8,352 nt of DNA from Myxococcaceae bacterium (GTDB lineage: Bacteria; Myxococcota; Myxococcia; Myxococcales; Myxococcaceae), in NCBI GenBank assembly GCA_018262385.1, contig JAGSPQ010000105.1, positions 1-8,352 on the forward strand. Direction: 5' to 3'. The translations under genes and the position numbers were made by a program. The notes below the pieces were generated by a model. It was not told the DNA's origin and ran no database searches. It was given only the letters and a program-made list of their open reading frames with translations. Below, in pieces: positions 1 through 6,761 of the stretch; position 1 is the first letter of the stretch; each line of letters begins with the position of its first letter.

Positions 1-4
1 GCCG

Positions 5-964
5 TTACGGCGCGCAGGTCCCCGACGCCTGGCAGATCGCGCCGGGGGTGAGGAAGCTGGTGAACGGGCACGACGCGGCCGCGTTGACGCACAGGAGCAC
101 GTCGCAGCACTGGCCGGTGGTGCAGGCCGGTGAGCAGGCCCCGATGCTGCCACCGGTGCCGCCGAAGCCGCCGAAGCCCCCGGTTCCGCCGAAGCCGCCC
201 GCGCCGCCCGCGCCGCCGGCGCCGCCGCCGCCGCCGCCGAGGCAGACGCCGGCATCGACGTCGCACGCCGGGCTGGTGCCCTGGCAGGTCACGCACGCCG
301 AGCCGGCGATGCCGCACTGGTTGGCGGTGGGCGGGGTGACGCAGGTGTTGCCGGAGCAGCAGCCACCCGCGCAGCTGGTCGAGTCGCACTGACCGCCGGT
401 GCACGCGTTGTTGGTGCAGCTCTGGCCGATGCCGGTGTTGCAGACCTTGCAGGCCAGGCCGCCCGCGCCGCAGGAGGTGTTCGAGTCGCCGACCCGGCAG
501 CTGCCGTTGACCGGATCACAGCAGCCGTTGGCGCAGTTGAGGTTGCTGCAGGCCGCTCCGCCGCCGGAGCCGCCGCCCGTTCCACCCGCGGTACCGCCGC
601 CAGTTCCGCCGGTGCCGCCCCCGGTTCCCCCCGCGGTGCCGCCGCCGGTTCCTCCGGTGCCGCCCCCGGTACCACCGGTACCACCGGTGCCACCCCCGGT
701 GCCGCCGTCGCCTCCGCTGAGGCGGCAAGCGCCGGCGTTGCAGCTCTGACCGGTCTTGCAGACGAGGCAGGTGACGCCGTCGACGCCGCACGCTTCGGGG
801 CTGACGCCGCTGAAGCAGTTGCCGGTGTCGTCACAACAGCCGGCGCAGGTGTTGCGGTTGCACTTGGGCGTCGGCTTGGTCGAGCCACACGAGGGGACGA
901 GCGCGGCGACGAATCCGAGTGCTGCTCCGAGGGCGATCGCCCGGAGGGTGGAGTTGTTGAGCAT
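5..964 (-). CDS. Cys-rich, Gly/Thr-linker secreted lipoprotein
   Basis: This is a 319-residue protein of unknown function. Residues 1-26 look like a lipoprotein signal peptide: a hydrophobic stretch at about 9-23 ends in VPSC, so Cys26 would be lipidated. An AGGAG at 976-980 (read on the minus strand) lies 11 nt before the ATG and supports this start. The mature part has three modules of ten cysteines each (residues 35-80, 139-188 and 193-241) and a divergent 8-cysteine module (277-317). Modules 1 and 2 are separated by a Gly/Thr linker (84-138); a Gly/Ala/Phe linker (243-276) precedes module 4. The regular spacing, including CC pairs and CxxC, suggests disulfide-stabilised domains outside the cytoplasm. 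Similar Cys-rich/Gly-linker lipoproteins are common in myxobacteria, usually as hypothetical proteins. It is divergently transcribed from the ASH/VWA lipoprotein. A surface or binding role is inference. The stop codon is only 4 bp from the window edge, so anything downstream is unseen. Confidence 0.85.
   Translation of the reverse strand: MLNNSTLRAIALGAALGFVAALVPSCGSTKPTPKCNRNTCAGCCDDTGNCFSGVSPEACGVDGVTCLVCKTGQSCNAGACRLSGGDGGTGGGTGGTGGTGGGTGGTGGGTAGGTGGGTGGTGGGTAGGTGGGSGGGAACSNLNCANGCCDPVNGSCRVGDSNTSCGAGGLACKVCNTGIGQSCTNNACTGGQCDSTSCAGGCCSGNTCVTPPTANQCGIAGSACVTCQGTSPACDVDAGVCLGGGGGGAGGAGGAGGFGGTGGFGGFGGTGGSIGACSPACTTGQCCDVLLCVNAAASCPFTSFLTPGAICQASGTCAP
137..238 (-). repeat. Second Gly-rich linker (Gly/Ala/Phe/Thr)
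   Basis: This segment encodes residues 243-276 of the Cys-rich lipoprotein. It begins with six glycines, continues with GGA triplets, then GGF/GGT triplets. The composition differs from the Thr-only first linker because Phe appears at residues 258, 264 and 267. It separates the third 10-Cys module from the divergent C-terminal 8-Cys module. Confidence 0.75.
551..715 (-). repeat. Gly/Thr linker coding repeat with 45-bp tandem unit
   Basis: This low-complexity segment encodes residues 84-138 of the Cys-rich lipoprotein, almost only Gly with regularly placed Thr. Within it, 580-624 and 625-669 are two adjacent 45-bp units (15 codons) that differ at 4 positions, so the linker shows an actual tandem duplication on top of simple GGT/GGGT periodicity. 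It probably forms a flexible spacer between Cys modules 1 and 2. Such tracts are prone to length change by slippage and to assembly collapse. Confidence 0.8.
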
Positions 965-1039
965 TTGTTTTTCTTCTCCTCAGCGTGGTGCGCACGCTGG
1001 TTCCTGAAACGGCCCGTGACGACGAATTCGGCGCGCACT

Positions 1040-1061
1040 CCTACACACATCGGCGTGTAGG
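1040..1061. promoter_or_regulatory. Inverted repeat, 7-bp arms, possible operator or hairpin
   Basis: CCTACAC (1040-1046) and GTGTAGG (1055-1061) are perfect inverted arms around an 8-nt centre. The element lies about 75 bp upstream of the minus-strand ATG and about 105 bp upstream of the plus-strand ATG, a position that suits a regulator site acting on one or both divergent genes. No T-run follows, so an intrinsic terminator is unlikely. Function is inferred from position and symmetry only. Confidence 0.35.
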
Positions 1062-1119
1062 CAACAAGGGGGTGGGTCTTGATCTCCGGCGCGCACATAA
1101 GCACCATGCGCGCGTTTTG

Positions 1120-1135
1120 AGGGGAGCCCTCCCCT
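1120..1135. promoter_or_regulatory. Near-continuous palindrome upstream of the ASH/VWA gene
   Basis: AGGGGAG (1120-1126) and CTCCCCT (1129-1135) are perfect inverted arms with a 2-nt centre. The centre is too tight for a relaxed hairpin, so a dimeric DNA-binding site is the likelier reading. It lies 32 bp before the ATG at 1168, probably in the promoter or the 5' leader of the large lipoprotein gene. Chance symmetry in GC-rich DNA is possible. Confidence 0.3.
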
Positions 1136-1167
1136 TTCCGCGCACCTTTCGCACCTGGAGTCCCTGA

Positions 1168-4100
1168 ATGAACTCGCGTCCAGCCGCTCGGCTTTCGCTC
1201 GTTTTCGCGCTGTCTGCCCTGGCCATCACCACGGGCGGCTGCAACTGCCGGGGGACGACGGTCGAGTCGAGCTACGGGGATCTGGGCGTCGTCTGGCGCG
1301 ACGCAGCGAACGTCGAGCTGGTCAACCGCGACGCGGTCTACGACTTCGGCACCGCGTTCGCCGGCGAGAAGGTGACCAAGAAGCTGATCATCCGCAACGC
1401 GGGCAAGGGGCCGCTGACGCTGATTGCGCTCGAGAAGGTGGACGGCTCGAGCATCACCATCGGCGCGGACGTGAAGACCGACGCGGCGTTCGAGGTGAAG
1501 TTCGTCCCCGACTCCGAGGTCGCCTCGACCGCCGAGCTGGAGATCGACATGTTCTTCACTCCGCGCGGAGGGAAGGACTACTTCGTGAAGCTGCTGCTCA
1601 CCAGCGGCGGGACGCTGCCGGACGAGAGCACCGCCACGATTCTGCTTCAGGGCAAGGGCGAAGGCGGGGCGTGCGCGACCCCCGACGAGCTCGACTTCGG
1701 GCCGGTGCCGCTGGGAGATCGGTTCGAGCTGCCGGTGGTGGTGAAGAACCCGCACAGCATCAACGGGCTGGCGGTGATTGGCGAGGTGACCGGGGTGGAC
1801 GCGGTCAACTTCGACGTGGCGCCGAAGGGCGACGTGGCGATTCCGGCGATGTCGAGCGCGACGATCAAGGTCGGCTTCGCGCCGACCCAGAAGCGCGATT
1901 ACTTCGCGACGGTGAAGATGAAGGGCCCGGGCGAGTGCGAGCCGGCGGACGTGAAGCTGAAGGGCACCGGGGTGGACGACGTGCTGACCTGGACGCCGGT
2001 CGCGCTCGACTACGGCTACGTCAGCCCGGGAATCGAGGCGCCGCGCGAGGTGATCTTCACCAACCTCTCGAAGGTCCCGATCGTCTTGACCCAGGTGGTG
2101 ACCTCGATGCCGACCGACTTCCTCTACAAGGATCCGGCGGGCACTGGCGGGAGCACCTTCACCATCCCGGGCGAGGGGGTGCCGACCGCGATGACGGTGG
2201 TGTGCAAGCCGTCGAGCCTCGGGCCGCGCTCGGCCAACCTCACCTTCCAGACCCCGCTGAGCAAGCAGCCGAGCGGAGTGGTGAGCCTCAAGTGCTACGG
2301 CGGTGGGCCGCGGATCAAGGTCATCCCGCGCCCGCTGCTCGGGTTCGGCAAGGTCGCCTTCTATGCGGGAGCGCCGATTCCGGTGACCCGCAAGCTGACG
2401 GTGCTCAACGTGGGCACCAAGCCGCCCAACGGGGACGTGCAGGGCAACCTGTTCCTCGGCAAGGTGGTGGGGGGAATGGCGGGGCAGATTCCGCTGGTGA
2501 CGATCAAGCCGCTCAACGCGACCACCGCGATCGACGAGATCGACCTGGGCATCCCCAGCACCTACGACACCACCAAGGGCCTCGAGGCGGTGGCGGGGAA
2601 GAACCTGGCGGATCTGTCGATCACCCTGACGCCGAAGAGCGCGGGGGTGAAGGACGCGGAGCTGACGATTCACTCCAACGACTCGGCCGAGCCGGACGTG
2701 AAGATTCACATCACCGCCGACGCGCAGTCGCTGCCGCCGTGCAACCTGCAGGTCACTCCGGCGGGGTCGGTGAACTTCGGGCTGGTGGCGCCGCCGGCGT
2801 TCAAGGAGCTGCCGGTCACCATCACCAACCTGGGTCAGAACCCGGGCGACCTCTGCTACCTGAGCGGGATCGAGATCGCCTCGGGCAGCAACCCGGCCTA
2901 CTCGCTGGTGGGCGGAGCGATCGACAGCAAGGAGCTGCAGCCGATGCAGTCGTTCCAGGTGGTGGTGCGGGTGGCGCCTCCGGGGCCGGTCTCGCAGAAC
3001 CTGACCACCAACACCGGCGCGCTGACCTTCAACGTCAACTCGCCGACCAAGCCGGTGGTGTCGGTGCCGCTGACCACCTCGGTCGGGCCGACCTGCCTGG
3101 TGATCGCGCCCGATGACCTCGACTTCGGCGCGGTGAAGCCCGGCTGCAGCAGCGCCTCGCGGACCTTCAGCGCGTACAACACCTGTGCCTCGAACATCAC
3201 CATCACCGGCTTCAAGGTCCAGGCGCCGGCCGGCCAGCCGGCGGGCGGCCCCAACTGCCCGGGCACCGCGTACTGCCCGGAGTTCATCCTCGTCAGCACC
3301 CCCTCGGTTCCGGCGGGAGGGATCATCCTCGTGCCGGGCAGCACCCCGATCACCTTCCAGGCGAAGTACCGGGCGATCGACGTCGGCGCGGACAACGGGG
3401 CGATCTCGGTCGAGGCGATCCAGGCGGGCCAGAACGTGGCCTACCTGGTGAACCTGCGCGGCCGCGGAGATCTGAACGGCCTGCAGACCGACACCTTCAT
3501 GCAGGACGTCCAGCCGAAGGCGGACATCCTGCTCACCGTCGACGACAGCTGCTCGATGCAGGACAAGCAGAACAACCTCTCGAACAACTTCGGCGCGTTC
3601 ATCGCCTACGCGGCCGGCGCGGGCGTCGACTACCAGCTGGGCGTGACCACCACCGATGACGACCCGCCGTTCTGCCCGGGGTTCGGGCTGCCGTGCAGCA
3701 GCGGCTGGCAGGGGAAGCTGATCGGCGATGCGAACAACCCGAAGATCCTCACTCCCACCACCGTGGCGAACGGGAAGACCGTCGACGCGCTGTTCAAGGA
3801 CAAGGTGAAGGTCGGGACCAACGGCGGCACCGAGTCGGGGCTGAGCACGTCGCTCAAGGCGCTCACCGCGCCGCTGATCAGCAACGAGAACGCCGGCTTC
3901 CTGCGGTACGACGCGAACCTGGCGGTGGTGATCGTCTCCGACGCGGGAGATCAGTCGGCGCAGCCGCTGAGCTACTTCACCAACCGGTTCCAGAACATCA
4001 AGGGCTTCAACCGGGCCCACATGTTCACCTTCAACGTGATTGGGCCGCTGCTGTCGTCGGCGCCTTCGGGCTGCACCTACGACGACTACACCAACTCGGC

Positions 4101-4401
4101 GACCTACCAGCAGATGTCGAGCCAGACGAACGGGGTGCTGTCGGAGATCTGCACCAGCAACTGGTCGCAGAAGCTGCAGGACCTCGGCAAGACGGCGTTC
4201 GGGTTCCGCACCGTCTTCTACCTGACCTCGGCCCCGGATCTGTCGGGCGGGAAGATGCTGGACGTGAAGGTGAACGGCGTCGCGGTTCCGGCGGGCGACT
4301 ACATGTACGACTCGGCGATCAACGCGGTGAAGTTCGACCCGCTGAAGACGCCGGGCAGCGGGAAGACGCTGTCGATCACCTACTTCACCGCCTGCCTCTA
4401 G
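1168..4401 (+). CDS. Lipoprotein with ASH-like repeats and a VWA domain
   Basis: This 1077-residue protein starts at an ATG preceded 7 nt upstream by TGGAG. Residues 1-25 look like a lipoprotein signal peptide ending in TGGC, with Cys25 lipidated. Six ASH/HYDIN-like beta domains (also called choice-of-anchor D) follow, marked by repeated [LYV]-x-[FY]-G strands starting near residues 58, 175, 280, 391, 535 and 651, each followed by hydrophobic strands and an Asn-rich turn. Residues about 780-1010 form a von Willebrand factor A domain. Its MIDAS metal site appears complete: D792-x-S794-x-S796, T888 and D925. C836/C843 and C969/C995 could form disulfides. Residues about 1012-1077 make a small beta-rich C-terminal domain ending in Cys-Leu. 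ASH domains usually act as protein-binding scaffolds and VWA domains bind ligands through the metal, so a cell-surface binding or adhesion role is reasonable but inferred. The stop codon is 6 bp from that of the convergent membrane-protein gene. Confidence 0.9.
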   Translation: MNSRPAARLSLVFALSALAITTGGCNCRGTTVESSYGDLGVVWRDAANVELVNRDAVYDFGTAFAGEKVTKKLIIRNAGKGPLTLIALEKVDGSSITIGADVKTDAAFEVKFVPDSEVASTAELEIDMFFTPRGGKDYFVKLLLTSGGTLPDESTATILLQGKGEGGACATPDELDFGPVPLGDRFELPVVVKNPHSINGLAVIGEVTGVDAVNFDVAPKGDVAIPAMSSATIKVGFAPTQKRDYFATVKMKGPGECEPADVKLKGTGVDDVLTWTPVALDYGYVSPGIEAPREVIFTNLSKVPIVLTQVVTSMPTDFLYKDPAGTGGSTFTIPGEGVPTAMTVVCKPSSLGPRSANLTFQTPLSKQPSGVVSLKCYGGGPRIKVIPRPLLGFGKVAFYAGAPIPVTRKLTVLNVGTKPPNGDVQGNLFLGKVVGGMAGQIPLVTIKPLNATTAIDEIDLGIPSTYDTTKGLEAVAGKNLADLSITLTPKSAGVKDAELTIHSNDSAEPDVKIHITADAQSLPPCNLQVTPAGSVNFGLVAPPAFKELPVTITNLGQNPGDLCYLSGIEIASGSNPAYSLVGGAIDSKELQPMQSFQVVVRVAPPGPVSQNLTTNTGALTFNVNSPTKPVVSVPLTTSVGPTCLVIAPDDLDFGAVKPGCSSASRTFSAYNTCASNITITGFKVQAPAGQPAGGPNCPGTAYCPEFILVSTPSVPAGGIILVPGSTPITFQAKYRAIDVGADNGAISVEAIQAGQNVAYLVNLRGRGDLNGLQTDTFMQDVQPKADILLTVDDSCSMQDKQNNLSNNFGAFIAYAAGAGVDYQLGVTTTDDDPPFCPGFGLPCSSGWQGKLIGDANNPKILTPTTVANGKTVDALFKDKVKVGTNGGTESGLSTSLKALTAPLISNENAGFLRYDANLAVVIVSDAGDQSAQPLSYFTNRFQNIKGFNRAHMFTFNVIGPLLSSAPSGCTYDDYTNSATYQQMSSQTNGVLSEICTSNWSQKLQDLGKTAFGFRTVFYLTSAPDLSGGKMLDVKVNGVAVPAGDYMYDSAINAVKFDPLKTPGSGKTLSITYFTACL

Positions 4402-4415
4402 AGCAGGTCATGACC
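4391..4415. terminator. Possible shared terminator hairpin at convergent stops
   Basis: CCTGC (4391-4395) and GCAGG (4403-4407) form a 5-bp stem around a 7-nt loop that contains the plus-gene stop. It partly overlaps a perfect 10-bp palindrome, GGTCATGACC (4406-4415), which contains the minus-gene stop. The two genes converge here with 6 bp between them, where a bidirectional terminator would be expected. The stem is short and there is no U-tract, so this is only a candidate. Confidence 0.2.
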
Positions 4416-5448
4416 AGCCGAGGCGCGCCGCGAGCTTCGGGTCGTCTCGGCTGCGCCAGATGAAGCCGTCGAGCAGGTAGTGGGTGGCTTGCGGCAGCGC
4501 GAGCAGCGGGACGACGAGGACGAGCAGGCCCTCGGGCAGCTCGAGGATGGCGCCGCCGAAGACCGCCCCCCGCTCGTGCCAGATCAGGCGGTCCCAGAAG
4601 AACTCTTCGAGGAAGGCGAGGCCGACGAGCAGGGCGAAGAAGCCCGGCAGTCCGGCGCGCAGGATGAAGCCCGCTCCGCCATAGCCGCCTTCGGCGTGGC
4701 GGCCTCTGGCGTACTGGTAGAGCAGCGCGAAGTAGGGAACGCCGTGGAGGACGACGTTCATCACGGTGAAGGCGAAGTCGCTGCGGGCGAGCACGATCCC
4801 GCCGAACCACGCGATCCAGGTGGCGAGCAGCAGCAGGCTCTTGCCCAGGTGGAAGGAGCCGCGGGCCTGGGCGGCGATCCAGACGGCGAGGACGGCGAAG
4901 TCGAGGGCGAGCGCGGCGGTGCCGACCCACGAAGGGAGCCCGCCGACGAAGTCCCCTTCGACGAACCACCAGAAGGGCCGGGGCAGGTTGGCGTGCCACC
5001 AGACGACGGGCCCCAGGGTGGCGGCGTAGATGACGGCGCGGTCGAGCTTCAGCTGCCGTTCGCTGCAGCGGGCGCGGCGGCCGTAGAGCGCCATCCAGCC
5101 GATCTGCTGCTTCACGAAGTGCCAGGCGGCGGCGTAGGCGAAGAGGCGCCAGAACATCTGGCTGGAGAAGGAGTAGGCGCTGACCCCGACCGCCCAGGCG
5201 AGCAGCGGCGCGCCGGCGTAGAGCAGGGGCCGGCGGCGCAGCTCGTCGGAGTCGAGGTAGACGCGGAACAGGGTGGACCAGACGTGGGCGACGTCGATCC
5301 CGAGGACCAGCACCACCCAGGCCCACAGCGGCGTCTCGGCGGCGATGCCGAGCGCGGGGGCGAGGAGGACGAGCGCGGCGGACGCGAGGGCGCTGCCGGC
5401 GAAGACGCCGAGGTCGACCCGGGGGCTGAAGAGCCAGCGCTGCGGCAT
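4408..5448 (-). CDS. Polytopic membrane protein of unknown function
   Basis: This is a 346-residue integral membrane protein with roughly eight to ten hydrophobic segments, near residues 12-35, 41-62, 75-93, 98-121, 138-152, 173-193, 203-221, 226-246, 265-281 and 305-325. The frame stays open upstream to 5745, but that extension is Ser/Arg-rich, non-hydrophobic and antisense to the amidohydrolase gene. The ATG at 5448, just before the first membrane segment, is therefore chosen. No strong ribosome-binding site precedes it. Histidines sit in or beside membrane segments within distinctive motifs: H55 (DVAHVWST), H110 (WHFVKQQIGW), H235 (NVVLHGVPYF) and H323 (THYLLDGFIW). They could bind a metal or haem, but I cannot name the family. 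A His-dependent membrane oxygenase such as the Brp/Blh type is a guess, with no motif match I can confirm. Its 5' end diverges from the amidohydrolase gene across 73 bp. Confidence 0.82.
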   Translation of the reverse strand: MPQRWLFSPRVDLGVFAGSALASAALVLLAPALGIAAETPLWAWVVLVLGIDVAHVWSTLFRVYLDSDELRRRPLLYAGAPLLAWAVGVSAYSFSSQMFWRLFAYAAAWHFVKQQIGWMALYGRRARCSERQLKLDRAVIYAATLGPVVWWHANLPRPFWWFVEGDFVGGLPSWVGTAALALDFAVLAVWIAAQARGSFHLGKSLLLLATWIAWFGGIVLARSDFAFTVMNVVLHGVPYFALLYQYARGRHAEGGYGGAGFILRAGLPGFFALLVGLAFLEEFFWDRLIWHERGAVFGGAILELPEGLLVLVVPLLALPQATHYLLDGFIWRSRDDPKLAARLGWS

Positions 5449-5459
5449 CGGCTGCGCTT

Positions 5460-5488
5460 CATATGCCCAGACGATTTGGTTGCGCCAA
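5460..5488 (-). promoter_or_regulatory. Candidate sigma-70-like promoter for the membrane protein gene
   Basis: On the minus strand, TTGGCG (5483-5488) is separated by 17 bp from CATATG (5460-5465). They match 4/6 and 3/6 of the -35 and -10 consensus with ideal spacing. The -10 ends 11 nt before the ATG at 5448, which would give a leader of only a few nucleotides and fits the lack of a clear ribosome-binding site there. The match is modest and could be chance. Confidence 0.25.
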
Positions 5489-5521
5489 GAAGTGGGGGAA
5501 TCGTGCGAACTTCGGCGGGTG

Positions 5522-6751
5522 ATGCTCTCGCGTCGGGCGGTGCTGGGTGGAGCGCTCTGGGTGGGAGCGTCGGGATGTTTCCGGTTGGCGCGGCCGGGCG
5601 CGCTCGAGCAGCCGCTGTCGGAGGAGGCGCGCTCGCTGTGGCTGCGGGCGTGGAAGGACCTCGACGCGCGCGAGGTGCTCGATGCCCACGTGCACGTGGT
5701 CGGGCTGGGCAAGGGCGGCACCGGCTGCTGGGTGAATCCGCACATGCAGCAGCCGATGGCGCACCCGATCCTCGCGGCGCGGTTCTCGATCTACAAAGCG
5801 GCGGCGGGAGTGGAGGACGAGGAGCAGGGCGACGCGCAGTACGTGGCCGCGCTGACCAAGCGGGCGGGAGGCCAGCTGGTGCGGGGGCGGCACCTGCTGC
5901 TGGCGTTCGATCAATGCCACGACGAGCACGGGGTGGCGCAGCCGGAGCACTCCGAGTTCTACACGCCGAACGACTACATCCTGAAGCTGGCGCGGGCGCG
6001 GCCGGACGTGTTCGTGGCGGGGGCGTCGGTGCATCCCTACCGGGCGGACGCGATCGAGGAGCTCGAGCGGGCGGTCGAGGGTGGAGCGGTGGCGGTGAAG
6101 TGGCTGCCGAACGCGATGCGAATGGATCCGTCGAGCCCGAAGTGCGACCGGTTCTACGACGCGCTGGTGCGGCTGAAGGTGCCGCTGCTGACCCATGCGG
6201 GGGAAGAGAAGGCGGTCGAGGCGGACGAAGCGCAGCGGTACGGAAATCCGCTCCACCTGCGCCGGCCGCTCGAGCGGGGGGTGAAGGTGATCGTCGCGCA
6301 CTGCGCGAGCCTGGGGTCGAATCCGGATCTGGACGCGCCGGGGCAGCCGTGGGTGGACAACTTCGAGTTGTTCGCCCGGCTGATGGAAGAGCCGAAGTGG
6401 GAAGGGCTGCTGTTCGGCGAGGTGTCGGCGATGTGCCAGGCGAACCGGGCGGGGCATGCGCTGCGGGAGGCGCTGCGGCGCACCGAGTGGCACCCGCGGC
6501 TGCTCAATGGGAGCGACTACCCGCTGCCGGCGATCAACGTGCTGGTGCAGACGCGGATCTTGAAGGATCGCGGCTTCATCACCGGCGCCGAGCGGGCAGC
6601 GCTGAACGAGCTCGACCAGCACAACCCGCTGCTGTTCGACTTCGTGGCGAAGCGGACGCTGCGGCTCGAGGTGAACGGGGTGACGCACCGGTTCTCGCCG
6701 GAGATCTTCACCCACCGGGACGTGTTCCCGCGGCTGGCGAAGCTGACCTAG
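5522..6751 (+). CDS. Amidohydrolase family protein (Amidohydro_2 type), probably exported
   Basis: This 409-residue metal-dependent hydrolase has a TIM-barrel amidohydrolase fold, probably Pfam Amidohydro_2. The expected ligands appear in order: H56-x-H58 in DAHVHV after strand 1, K193 in VKWLPN (a possible carboxylated lysine), H225 in LLTHAGE, H260 in VIVAHCAS, and D332 in NGSDYP. The substrate cannot be read from sequence; family members cleave C-N or other bonds, or decarboxylate. The N-terminus has a twin-arginine-like SRRAVLGG followed by a hydrophobic stretch and ASGC (Cys19), suggesting Tat export and possibly lipidation, although Ala at the -3 position is a weak lipobox. The frame is open upstream to 5273, but the ATG at 5522 puts this leader at the start. 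A GTG at 5519 is an in-frame alternative. No strong ribosome-binding site is visible. It diverges from the membrane protein gene and converges on the FAD enzyme gene with 10 bp between stops. Confidence 0.87.
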   Translation: MLSRRAVLGGALWVGASGCFRLARPGALEQPLSEEARSLWLRAWKDLDAREVLDAHVHVVGLGKGGTGCWVNPHMQQPMAHPILAARFSIYKAAAGVEDEEQGDAQYVAALTKRAGGQLVRGRHLLLAFDQCHDEHGVAQPEHSEFYTPNDYILKLARARPDVFVAGASVHPYRADAIEELERAVEGGAVAVKWLPNAMRMDPSSPKCDRFYDALVRLKVPLLTHAGEEKAVEADEAQRYGNPLHLRRPLERGVKVIVAHCASLGSNPDLDAPGQPWVDNFELFARLMEEPKWEGLLFGEVSAMCQANRAGHALREALRRTEWHPRLLNGSDYPLPAINVLVQTRILKDRGFITGAERAALNELDQHNPLLFDFVAKRTLRLEVNGVTHRFSPEIFTHRDVFPRLAKLT

Positions 6752-6761
6752 CTCGCATCCC

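Larger units (their letters stand above)
965..1167. promoter_or_regulatory. Divergent intergenic region for the two lipoprotein genes
   Basis: This 203-bp spacer is the only sizeable non-coding stretch and must hold the start signals of both flanking genes. It contains a ribosome-binding site for the minus gene (AGGAG, 976-980), one for the plus gene (TGGAG, 1156-1160, 7 nt before the ATG), and two inverted repeats (1040-1061 and 1120-1135). I could not identify a convincing sigma-70 or sigma-54 promoter. The short open frames crossing it show no recognisable protein features and are treated as chance. Confidence 0.55.

Noticed and set aside
130..240. GC-rich repetitive stretch considered as a CRISPR or DNA-level repeat array
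   Set aside because: The periodicity is that of Gly codons in the linker; there are no constant repeats with unique spacers.
289..4020. Open frame of 1243 codons on the minus strand
   Set aside because: It lies antisense to the ASH/VWA gene and runs into the Cys-rich gene in another frame. Its translation is Arg/His/Gly/Ala-rich without domains, signal or membrane segments, which is typical of a GC-skew shadow frame.
5273..5521. N-terminal extension of the amidohydrolase to an ATG at 5273
   Set aside because: It overlaps the opposite-strand membrane-protein gene and would bury the Tat-like leader inside the protein.
5449..5745. N-terminal extension of the membrane protein to an ATG at 5745
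   Set aside because: The 99 extra residues are Ser/Arg/Pro-rich, resemble no signal or domain and lie antisense to the amidohydrolase; the hydrophobic protein begins naturally at 5448.
5459..6715. Open frame of 418 codons on the minus strand opposite the amidohydrolase
   Set aside because: It is Arg/His/Pro-rich with no recognisable motif, whereas the plus strand carries the full set of amidohydrolase metal ligands.
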